Shown here: positions 38,201 to 43,569 of the stretch, piece by piece
How positions within the stretch are numbered: position 1 is the first letter of the stretch
How the letters are laid out: the number at the start of each line of letters is the position of its first letter
Assembly: GCA_003864495.1 (NCBI GenBank)
Contig: ML133379.1
Coordinates: 1,078,979-1,142,978, forward strand
Length of the DNA: 64,000 nucleotides
Direction: 5' to 3'
DNA from: Nemopilema nomurai
Lineage: Eukaryota; Cnidaria; Scyphozoa; Rhizostomeae; Rhizostomatidae
The notes under the pieces: model-generated
Databases searched by the model: none
What the model saw: only the letters and a program-made list of their open reading frames with translations
Told to the model about the DNA's origin: nothing
Position numbers and translations under genes: made by a program

Positions 38201-41200
38201 TTGACAGATTTAATTGTAGATAAACTGAAAGCCAATTTCTGTTCTGTTGTGAATTTAGTAAGAAACCTCATCTTTGAGCTTCTCTATTATTAAAAAGTAT
38301 GCACTAGGATGCATTGCATAGCATGCATTGCATTCTCTTATTTATTGTGTGCACATAAATGTTTGATGCTCGTGCTATTTAAAGGCATTGGATCAAGATG
38401 CAGGCAAGCATGCATCCGTTGTGTATTCATTTGTAAACGGAAATCAAGACCAGAATTTCCGAATTGATGCCAAAACAGGGAAGATCTTCGCAATGGCCTC
38501 GTTGGCTCGAATGTCTGGTCAGCGGTTTCAGTTATCTGTTTCTGCAAGTGACAATGATGGGGTCCCCCCGTTTAACTCTGTTTTCAACTTGACAACGGCA
38601 AGGGTAAGAATGATGCAGCAATCGATAAATTCGATTACCACATGCACTTTCAAATTTAGTAATTAATGACTGACTTTAGAATTAACTTTTAGATTTTTAC
38701 TTTATGCTGCCCTCTTATAAATATATGAGTCAGGTTTGGTAATTTCATGTCATTTCTCCAAATTAAAAATTGATTGATTCGATAAGGAGCTCTTTCACGA
38801 GGGTTTCCTTCACGAAGAATAATCACTCCATTTTTCAATGTTTCAGATTTACATTTTGCGAGAATCCCAACGGGTCTGGTTAGTGCTAGGAGTCGCTTCA
38901 AAGTATTTAGAAGAAAGAAAAGATGACTTGACCGGGTGTGTACTCCACTCTTTCTGTGATACCGCTGCTTGTAGCAATCGCAGTGACCACGTGCGTATTT
39001 TTACCACGACATCCTCTTCTTGTTCCTAGATTCCTTACAAACATTACAGGAAGCAGGGTGTACATTGAGTCTGTGCTCAACGTGAAGACCCCCGGGGGCT
39101 CTCCGAGATCCGAAATTGTGTTCCATGCGGTGGATGAAGCCCTGGGCATTGTTCACGATGCTGACACTATCATCAAGTACGTTGTGTTGATTGCTCCAGT
39201 GAGGATTTACTAACAATGCAGAAGAAGAGCTACCCGAGCATAGAACTGCATGCACAGGGCCTGAAGCACGCAGCCTGCTTTGCCCGGCTCACTTTGTTAT
39301 TGTGTGTGATATTTACCATCTATGTGATTAATGTGACAAAGCCTAGAACCTTTGCTTACCTCCTGCCTTGTTTCATTGGTGCGTTCATGAGAACTGATGG
39401 TCTTCAAATTTACATAACGACTGACTTTTGTCCACTAGCCTTAGTTCAGACACACTTTTTGCTTTCTGTATACAAAGATGAGTAAATACGTACGCATTGA
39501 CAACAATCTAGACTTTAACCTTGACTTGAAGGATTTGTATTGCTATAACTTTTTTTCTATCCAACTGAAGAAAAATTGAGGCCAATCTACAGTATTACCA
39601 AGACGAGTCTAGCAAATGGAAAATAAGAAATGTGTCACCAGCAGTCGCACAGCAAAGCAAAGAGAAGACGATGGACACCCACGTGATCGTGATAATTGTT
39701 GTTGGGGTTGTGACAGGGATCCTGTTGCTCTTTGCCGTAGCAATGCTGATACGAATGCGCCGAGTGTGAGTAGTCCCCAAGAACCTTAAGCATTTGTGAG
39801 CCTTGTGTATTGTGTATTGTGGCTCGCTATTACGTAAAGCTGCGCGCCGTACCACTGGTGTGCGTTGCAAATTACTATTACCGTTTACATTCCTAACACC
39901 CAATGGTACTGGAATATGTCTCCATTGGAAGTAACAAAAGTGGAAACTGACGTTTTATATTGAAGGTTCTGAACATATGCTGTTGTTTTAAGTAAGTAGT
40001 TTCTGGTCGCTTAAAACAAAACCAATTCGATGCAATTTTATTTGCTAGGAGCCTTTTGTCCAGAGTGTCTGTGGATGATCCATTGTCACAAAGTTCAGCA
40101 GGGTCAAGAAGCAGAAGGAAACGGGCCAAACACTTCAGGTTCATTACTTTCCCTAGACCTTTTGCCGACCCGGCTTTACCTCGTTAACACGTTCCCTACT
40201 GACCAGCTCGAAGTGATGCATTAATGATGATTTCCAACTGGTTGAATTAGCTTGCAGCGTGTTGGGAAGTGCGTTGACTCGATATAATCCTCGTTGTAGC
40301 GACGACACATTGGGATGGATAAACCACTATGGTGACTGGTGGAAGCATGATCTGAAAGGTAAATCAAAAAGGTGAGCTCATTTTAACTATTGTGTATAAA
40401 AGGTGACCTGCTTCTACGCATGCGTCAGCTGGGCAAGGCATGAAAATCTTCATCTTAAGATGCAATTCATTGCGCTGGTTTCAAAGAGCTTCCTCGTAAT
40501 TCTTGAAAATCGATTTTGATTACAGATCAAGTAAGAAAAGTTCATCAGAGGACGAATACATGGAACGCAAGGATGGGTTGTATGTCAAAATAAAATTTTA
40601 TCTTTTTCCGTTTGAGTGAGAGTATCAGCCACAATCCTTTCGTTGCATGAATAAATCAAAAAGAGAGAAAGAGACAAAAATAGGGGGATTAGTTTGGTAA
40701 GAATGAATGATAAGAAGATCTTGGCTTTCTGTTTTAAAGAGCATGATTTCAGTTCTATGTCTGTACAAAGCTCAGGGTCCAATGACAAAATATTTTGGCT
40801 TTTTAGAGGTACTTTTGAAAGTTGAGACATCAGCATTTCCCTGTGAGAGGCCAAGTTAGTTAAAGTTATGCTGAACGCATACTCAGAAAAGCAGTTTTTA
40901 TATTTGTCCTGACAAAAACGGGAAAAAATTGGCAACAGAGTGAGTCAAATGAAAACTACGAACATATGTCGATGCTATCAGCAAAACAGTGTGCCTGTAT
41001 TTTTGAAGGATATAAGAAAGAACATGACTTTTACAGAGAATATTTGTTAGACTCCCTATAGTCAAAGCATATCGCATTTATGCATTAGGTCCTTTGAGTT
41101 TTTGAGTATGCTATGATACAAATCGTATATAAATAGATTCAGTGATATAGATCTTGTTTTAGGCTGAAACATGGGGCTTTGAGCAAACGAAATCGAGCTC

Positions 41201-41908
41201 TTGTTGTGTAAGTAATAATTTTGAAGATTTTTGTATGACTTCACCTGTTTTATTGACGTATTTTCTGTAAAACTCGGTCAAATACAGCCTCCGTTTCAGC
41301 TCCAGTAGTCTAGAGGGATCATTGTACTTTTACAGCGTATAGACTGACTGTTTCACAAAATCGACCAAAGTGAACTGAAACTATTTCTTTGACGGCAATG
41401 GCAGCTTGGAGTGCTATTTACCATGTTTTTTGTTGCAGCGAAGAGAACGATAAGCGGTTTGGTTCGGCAGCTATGGTGAGCCCTCCAGTGATCCACTGAT
41501 TTTAAGATCGTTGAACAAATATTAAACAAGTTGCTAGAAAAAATGTACAAATCTCCATCTTTATCATTCTTGATCATCTATTAGCAGGATGGCATAAAGC
41601 TACACGCAACTTAGAAATATCTTGTCAAACGTTAATTGTCTTTCTTAGAAAGTAGGTTGTACGAATTATAAGAAATCCACGTTTTGCTAAAATATGAACA
41701 AACATTTTATTTCTAAAAATAACGACGCTATTTGACAAGCGAATATGATCTTCTATATTATGTTAAGGTTGCACCTTCCTCCTGTGAAATGAACGGAAGG
41801 GATATTGAAAAGCCGGCAAAGAAGGCAGAAAGAAAAAGCAGTTCAGAAAACGGTATATCTGACATTGCCAAGATAGAGAGTGGGTATGACGAGGTGACAA
41901 CGTTATGA
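1..41908 (+). CDS. Giant transmembrane cadherin with nested LamG and discoidin modules (5' partial, 79 exons)
   Basis: Homophilic or heterophilic calcium-dependent adhesion protein of the plasma membrane. Exons by splice sites and phase: 1-67, 177-302, 1828-1986, 2205-2401, 2642-2771, 3029-3117, 3366-3453, 4367-4495, 4791-4855, 4961-5201, 5670-5894, 6221-6478, 6646-6693, 7212-7263, 7402-7529, 7875-7999, 8309-8393, 8727-8841, 9055-9234, 9331-9617, 9832-10009, 10218-10265, 10405-10649, 10961-11135, 11580-11719, 11904-12083, 12493-12709, 12803-13075, 13210-13329, 13608-13881, 14075-14339, 14477-14584, 14805-14951, 15081-15218, 15549-15665, 15822-15909, 16462-16589, 16799-17020, 17691-17831, 18010-18190, 18694-18821, 19006-19215, 20305-20412, 20626-20745, 21205-22253, 22828-23149, 23372-23479, 23807-23983, 24528-24713, 24852-25024, 25156-25312, 25544-25641, 25787-25927, 26074-26167, 27127-27395, 29127-29288, 29821-30001, 30198-30409, 30649-30828, 31418-31522, 34768-34882, 34989-35053, 35249-35464, 35773-35910, 36070-36188, 36363-36481, 37118-37218, 37575-37659, 37909-37955, 38385-38603, 38847-38935, 39030-39176, 39571-39765, 40049-40138, 40300-40371, 40526-40579, 41163-41207, 41439-41475, 41768-41908. 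I count 32 DxND-type motifs plus one membrane-proximal repeat without one. Adding one base in exon 48 makes the total exactly 4,151 codons including stop. The end of the protein suggests a CDH23-like relative; Fat is unlikely because no EGF repeats are seen. Confidence 0.93.
457..1727. mobile_element. Non-autonomous hAT-type element (MITE) in intron 2 of the cadherin
   Basis: The element is 1,271 bp and begins CAGTGGCGTAGCGT; its right end is the exact reverse complement (14-bp terminal inverted repeat). It is flanked on both sides by the same 8-bp direct repeat, ctacgaag (449-456 and 1728-1735). An 8-bp target duplication with CAG...CTG termini is characteristic of hAT transposons. The longest internal ORF (1253-1477, 74 codons) shows no transposase motif I recognise, so the copy is probably moved in trans. 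The precise duplication suggests a fairly recent insertion. Confidence 0.88.
3497..4326. repeat. TAC/ATT trinucleotide microsatellite, about 830 bp, in cadherin intron 7
   Basis: A long imperfect array of TAC (CTA) triplets interspersed with TAAT/ATT variants, lying between exon 7 (ends 3453) and exon 8 (starts 4367). It creates long artefactual ORFs (poly-Leu/Ile on the plus strand, poly-Ser/Asn on the minus strand), which are not genes. Many units read TACTAAT, which resembles an intron branch-point sequence. Confidence 0.95.
5670..8393 (+). CDS. Cadherin exons 11-17: EC repeats 5-7 of the window
   Basis: Exon 11 carries DRDSGPN and LDREN. Exon 12 opens directly on DQNDNYPVF and contains AEDVPTG, DADAGKN and IDRD. 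Exon 13 is a 48-base exon (SDTG). Exon 14 holds DANDNRPVF. Exon 15 contains LEENKPSG and DGDSGSN. Exon 16 has a DFDSG motif in place of LDRE. Exon 17 holds NVNDNSPQF. Exon edges follow EC strand boundaries, as usual for cadherins. Introns of 100-520 bases hold nothing else I recognise. Confidence 0.9.
8727..10649 (+). CDS. Cadherin exons 18-23: EC repeat 8, split by a nested LamG-like module
   Basis: Exon 18 encodes the first half of an EC repeat (GQIKAQDKD motif, then the strand ending FVNMS) and stops in phase 1. Exons 19-22 encode a different fold. Exon 23 then resumes the same EC repeat (FELNNRTGEIF, IDREA, DVNDNAPTF). Joining exon 18 to exon 23 would keep frame and give a complete normal-length EC repeat, so the jellyroll lies inside the EC domain and not between two EC domains. 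The inserted exons total 693 bases (231 codons). Confidence 0.88.
9055..10265 (+). other. LamG-like (concanavalin-type jellyroll) module, exons 19-22
   Basis: Four exons, 9055-9234, 9331-9617, 9832-10009 and 10218-10265, form a unit with phase 1 on both sides. Visible hallmarks of LamG-type/Laminin_G_3 folds are a WLFDSLS start, NVIKLSG near a GNAL/KLDG position, LSLAMWIKF, WYHLAFTWD, YYENGALL, then a GRFYIKELTIW strand near the end followed by a short linker rich in Thr and Ser. In other proteins this fold binds glycans or protein ligands at the cell surface; the ligand here is unknown. Exon 22 (linker) is the least certain of the four. Confidence 0.82.
10961..15665 (+). CDS. Cadherin exons 24-35: EC repeats 9-15 of the window
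   Basis: Exons 24-25 contain DQDAGSN, VDREA and a variant DTNDDFP. Exons 26-27 contain DRDLGIN, LDREN and DENDNAPVF. Exons 27-28 are separated by a very short intron (12710-12802) and encode VDRES and DANDNSPVF. Exons 29-30 contain LDRER and DTNDNAPII; exon 31 DSNDNNPVF; exon 32 LDRET; exon 33 DENDLPPKF (calcium Asn replaced); exons 34-35 IDRET and DENDNFPIF. All phases agree. Introns hold no identifiable element. Confidence 0.9.
15822..20745 (+). CDS. Cadherin exons 36-44: EC repeats 16-19 of the window
   Basis: Exon 36 DMDEGQN; exon 37 LDRET; exon 38 DKNDMKPIF and DADEGSN; exon 39 LDREER; exon 40 DINDNRPHF; exon 41 KLEQQ in place of LDRE; exon 42 DTNDNAPVF and DADTGQN; exon 43 LDREKK; exon 44 DENDNAPEF. 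Exon 41 ends at CAG followed by GCATGA, a GC donor: no GT donor nearby keeps the frame into exon 42. Introns 36 and 42 carry a SINE and a LINE fragment; intron 41 starts with a tandem duplication. Confidence 0.88.
16087..16345 (+). mobile_element. tRNA-derived SINE in cadherin intron 36
   Basis: A tRNA-like head with an A box (TGGCTCAGTGG, 16094-16104) and a B box (GGTTCGAGCCC, 16138-16148), both pol III promoter elements, is followed by about 170 bases of unrelated body and a tail of repeated AAATC units (about 16328-16345). The acceptor-stem ends do not pair, so it is not a working tRNA gene. A 10-base direct repeat (GGAAGGATCA) lies in the body. No clean target duplication was seen. Confidence 0.82.
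17021..17690. other. Cadherin intron 38 (670 bp), nothing recognised
   Basis: Spliced-out sequence between the exon ending AIHPET-like (16799-17020) and the exon starting GAVTSTKDLDRE (17691). No ORF, repeat or RNA gene was recognised. The same holds for the other long cadherin introns without an entry of their own: 1987-2204, 5202-5669, 5895-6220, 6694-7211, 11136-11579, 12084-12492, 15219-15548, 18191-18693, 20746-21204, 22254-22827, 23150-23371, 29289-29820, 30829-31417, 35465-35772, 36482-37117, 37219-37574, 37956-38384, 39177-39570 and 40580-41162. Confidence 0.6.
18841..18959. repeat. Two-copy tandem duplication (60 and 59 bp) in cadherin intron 41
   Basis: Copy 1 (18841-18900) and copy 2 (18901-18959) differ at only a few positions plus one indel. 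The duplication begins about 20 bases after the GC donor of exon 41. It appears to be recent. Confidence 0.92.
19374..20190 (-). mobile_element. 5'-truncated non-LTR retrotransposon (LINE) 3' end in cadherin intron 42
   Basis: On the minus strand an open frame (19641-20108, extending in frame somewhat upstream toward 20190) encodes the C-terminal part of a reverse transcriptase of the Jockey/CR1/Rex1-like sort: an FLQYGIIVWGG motif, then LQKRAVRAI, LLRLHDIFKLR and a GAKLWNDL end. A 3' UTR and a tail of AATCAATC-type repeats follow, ending near 19374. The catalytic YxDD part is absent, so this is a dead 5'-truncated copy. Exact edges are uncertain. Confidence 0.85.
21205..23149 (+). CDS. Cadherin exons 45-46: intron-poor block, EC repeats 20-23 of the window
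   Basis: Exon 45 is 1,049 bases, four or more times the typical exon here, and encodes more than three EC repeats without interruption: DADIGVN, DLNDNTPAF, DPDSGYF, LDREV, DVNDNTPLF, LDREQ, DINDNAPSF, DKDSGRN. It ends in phase 2 inside GVLR, and exon 46 continues with a variant DINEENPYF. I placed the exon 45 start after TTCAAG at 21204, the only in-frame acceptor, which adds four residues compared with sister repeats. Confidence 0.9.
23372..23983 (+). CDS. Cadherin exons 47-48: EC repeat 24, with a one-base frameshift
   Basis: Exon 47 gives EIDREE. Exon 48 (23807-23983) starts VSVTVLDSNDTP and continues, in the next frame, with FDFSAYKTQVSERSSIGNV and a DLDDGKN calcium motif. The switch falls in the run of four C at 23840-23843. 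The exon is 177 bases, but the phase of exon 49 requires 178, which supports a missing C. As written, translation would stop soon after (TGA after SFIR). It could be an assembly or read error, a null allele, or real decay. Confidence 0.85.
24528..25312 (+). other. F5/8 type C (discoidin) module nested in EC repeat 25, exons 49-51
   Basis: Exons 24528-24713, 24852-25024 and 25156-25312 encode a discoidin domain: CVTPLGLES and ISASQMTSSTT at the start, ARLNS, GAWCAGLVDNKQFLQIDLG, VTKLGLQG, a WK strand, then ARYIRINPLAW and LRAELYGC at the end, with the typical first and last cysteines. Such domains bind lipids, glycans or proteins extracellularly. The block is phase 1 on both sides and 516 bases (172 codons). 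It interrupts an EC repeat between YRLTHADI (exon 48) and FEMDSRSGVV (exon 52). Confidence 0.93.
25544..31522 (+). CDS. Cadherin exons 52-60: EC repeats 25-29 of the window
   Basis: Exon 52 resumes the interrupted EC repeat (LNRES in place of LDRE). Exon 53 DANDNAPVF; exon 54 DADAGKN; exon 55 LDYEN and DVNDNPPVF; exon 56 VDRER; exon 57 DINDNPPAF; exon 58 LDREK and DENDNSPVM; exon 59 DSDQDMN and LDREQ; exon 60 DVNDNPPEF, ending in CAG at 31522 in phase 0. Intron 54 holds an LTR-like element, intron 55 two inverted-repeat elements and intron 60 a 2.9-kb minisatellite. Confidence 0.9.
26569..26908 (-). mobile_element. Probable LTR of a Ty3/gypsy-like element, cadherin intron 54
   Basis: A 340-bp segment with inverted ends TGTAACG...CGTTACA, as in retroviral-type LTRs. 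Read on the minus strand, the sequence directly after the LTR (plus 26568 downward) begins ATTGGTGACAGAGTCGGAT, which resembles a primer-binding site at the 5' LTR/internal junction. Only a few hundred bases of possible internal sequence remain and no gag or pol motif was recognised. No second LTR was found in the intron. Confidence 0.45.
27521..28066. mobile_element. Terminal-inverted-repeat element (MITE-like), cadherin intron 55
   Basis: The sequence starts GCGTTTACACGAGAAC and ends with the exact reverse complement GTTCTCGTGTAAACGC (16-bp perfect inverted repeat), spanning 546 bp. GGAACCG/CGGTTCC motifs recur inside. No coding capacity was seen. A target duplication is not obvious, so the family is unassigned. 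Confidence 0.72.
28150..28968. mobile_element. Second inverted-repeat element, cadherin intron 55
   Basis: The left end reads TTTACACGACACTTTTTGAA followed by AGGTTGAACC motifs. The right end, reverse complemented, reads TTTATACGACACTCTTCAA followed by GGTTCACC. The imperfect inverted repeat of about 30 bases resembles the TTTACACGA core of the neighbouring element, so both may belong to one family. Several AGGTT(G/C)A(A/C)CC repeats lie inside. Boundaries are approximate; the minus-strand ORF at 28554-28991 looks spurious. Confidence 0.55.
31523..34421. repeat. 29-bp minisatellite, about 99 units, each a fused acceptor/donor-like site (cadherin intron 60)
   Basis: A 30-base first unit (31523-31552, starting GTAATACAAG) follows exon 60 directly. 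Regular 29-base units then run from 31553 to 34421 (2,869 bases, about 99 copies). Each unit reads GTAGT(T/A)CTCATTCC and then CTTCTCATTCATTCAG, with C/T and T/A variants. Every unit therefore ends in a pyrimidine-rich stretch plus CAG and the next starts GTA. Beyond the array the sequence GTAGTACAAAATTCTTTCT closely matches the authentic donor flank GTAATACAAGATTCTTTCA, so the array is bracketed by two versions of the true 5' splice site. Confidence 0.97.
34768..38603 (+). CDS. Cadherin exons 61-70: EC repeats 30-33 of the window
   Basis: Exon 61 ISENVPPG and DKDYGTN; exon 62 ends PF just before exon 63 DREEK; exon 63 DTNDNAPFL; exon 64 LDRET; exon 65 DVNDHLPEF; exon 66 FEGKTIG and DKDEGSN; exon 67 LDRER; exon 68 DVNDNAPFF; exon 69 is only 47 bases; exon 70 DQDAGKH and a final repeat whose LDRE is replaced (LARM) and which has no DxNDN, as expected for the membrane-proximal EC. 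The exon 66 start (36363) was chosen because it keeps phase 2 and makes the strand-A spacing match sister repeats. Exon 68 starts after the second of two CAGs (37575). Confidence 0.87.
38847..41908 (+). CDS. Cadherin exons 71-79: membrane-adjacent domain, transmembrane helix, cytoplasmic tail
   Basis: Exons 71-73 encode a region with the strand/helix pattern of the ferredoxin-like membrane-adjacent domains of CDH23 and PCDH15 (QRVWLVLG, a helix, RVYIESV, IVFHAVDEA). Exon 73 continues into the transmembrane segment VIVIIVVGVVTGILLLFAVA and basic RMRR. The tail (exons 74-79) has SRSRRKR, GWINHYGDWW, SSSEDEYMERKD and ends DEVTTL, a class I PDZ ligand like the one at the end of CDH23. Stop TGA is at 41906-41908. 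Exon 77 (41163-41207, 45 bases, phase 2 on both sides) could be optional. Exon 75 may end at 40371 (chosen) or 40358. Confidence 0.8.
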
Positions 41909-43569
41909 TTTCTTATCCCTTGCGCTCTTATGACAAACCGCATGTACGCAGTGACTTGGGAGCTCAATTGCTATCGCCGTTGATACTTTCGACCACTATC
42001 AGCACCTCGCTTTTAATTGCTTGCAGCTAATGCCGAAATTTTAATTGTCGTATCTTAGCAACGTATAGTCGTATCTAAATATTAGTGCACATTTTTCTCA
42101 GGAGTTGCTTCATCCTGTTTATCTTTCGCCGTTAAACATTCAAATATTTAATATGACTGAAATTTGGCTTTTGTATTGGAAAAGCCCAAACATTAAACTG
42201 CTTTCAGGAAATTTCTTCAATCGTCTTTTTCAGCCTTCTCTTTTCCGGATTGTTTTTCACCTGGATTTGTTCGATGTGTTTGTTGTTGTTCTGATACCAT
42301 TCTTGTTCAATTGAAGTGGAAATGCATCAAGCTTTCCCTCTTTTAAGGGAGCAGGCCAACTGCAGAAAGAAGTATAGCTGCTGCTAGTGTCCCTGTAATT
42401 TGGCTTTTGTTGTAGAGTAAAAGCTCTTTTTATTTGTGACTATGGCGTTGCATTTGATGGTAGAATATCCCTTCTAGTTTTTTATCTAAATAAGTGAAAT
42501 AGCGAATTATCCAAGGCATTTAATTAAAATTTAATAGTACCAGTACGAGTTCACAGTACCTTGGTTGCAACGATATGGTAATGACTTCTGGATTCTGCAG
42601 TTTAACTTGGAGAAGAGATTGGCCCATTCAGGTGCTAGTGGCTAGAATGAGACTGCAATTAACATTAAAATGTCTCGCAGCTGAAGCTAACTTGAGAGAA
42701 AGATGAACGTCACCTAGAACAGGCTGGGCCTTGGGTGGCCAGCGAAGGACGACATCGTAACGGGTACCTTAATCGAAAAAAATTGATCCTGAAATTGATC
42801 TAGTATTTGATACAGGTGGTGATATTGGTGTATAGCTGATGTAAATATGAACCACTAATACTAAATACTAATGTTTGTTGTTGTTGTTGTTGCTTGCTTT
42901 GCCTCGCTTCCAAATGGAAATCTACAATAAAGCTTAGTGCCCATACGTATAGCAAAATAAAGATGAAAAGCATTTGCTCGTTGTAATGGTATAAAACCTA
43001 CCTTTTTTCGAAGTTAAGAAACTGAACTTCACAATAGGAAAAAACAGCGAAAACATAATGTGTGCATTCAGTAACGTACCAAAGGGGGGAATTGGGATCC
43101 ACTGGCTTTGAAAAGGCTTTGAAAAGGTGGTCTTTTAACAAGAACGCAATTAAATTAGTTGATCGGGGGGGGGGCTTGTTAGGGGCTACGTACGTAGCTG
43201 GCTAGCACGATTGGTTGTCACTTTCTGGCGTTTCTATACTCTGTAGAGTGTTGAACGAAAGGTGACTGAGGTATGCAAAAACTATGTTTCCGCTGTTTCT
43301 TGCTCTATTGTATCAAGTAACTGCATGCTTGAATGCAACTCAAGCGCAATTACGGGGAAGAGGCACTTTTACTAGGAATGAAATCCCATAGCTCTTGACG
43401 TATTTCAACAGTTTCCAGTATTGAAAATGGCCACATAAAGGGGCTAGTGGAAGAGGCACACACCTTCCTGCTTTGACGCGGCCCCGAGGCGACAATACCT
43501 CTGCGGTGGAAACTTATTTTCGTAGGATGCGCATTGCCACGTTGCGTTGAGCAGTGCAAGGCGATCAAA
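41909..43569 (+). other. Cadherin 3' UTR and short intergenic region before TMED10
   Basis: Two AATAAA signals (42926-42931 and 42956-42961) would give a 3' UTR of about 1.0 kb. A short GTT repeat lies near 42871-42892. The remaining about 600 bases up to the TMED10 start codon must include its promoter. A run of nine G near 43165 and the repeated motif GAAAAGGCTTT near 43110 are the only other features seen. Confidence 0.6.
42926..42961 (+). terminator. Polyadenylation signals for the cadherin gene
   Basis: Two AATAAA hexamers 30 bases apart, about 1 kb after the cadherin stop codon, with no closer match noticed. Which one is used cannot be told from sequence. Confidence 0.5.

Noticed and set aside
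40359..40371. Shorter cadherin exon 75 ending at 40358
   Set aside because: It would put exon 76 in a frame that does not join to the next exons; the donor at 40372 (GTGAGC) keeps phase and a serine-rich acidic tail.
1..41908. Assignment of the cadherin as Fat or CELSR because of its LamG domain
   Set aside because: No EGF repeats, GPS or seven-helix region; the LamG-like unit is inside an EC repeat far from the membrane.
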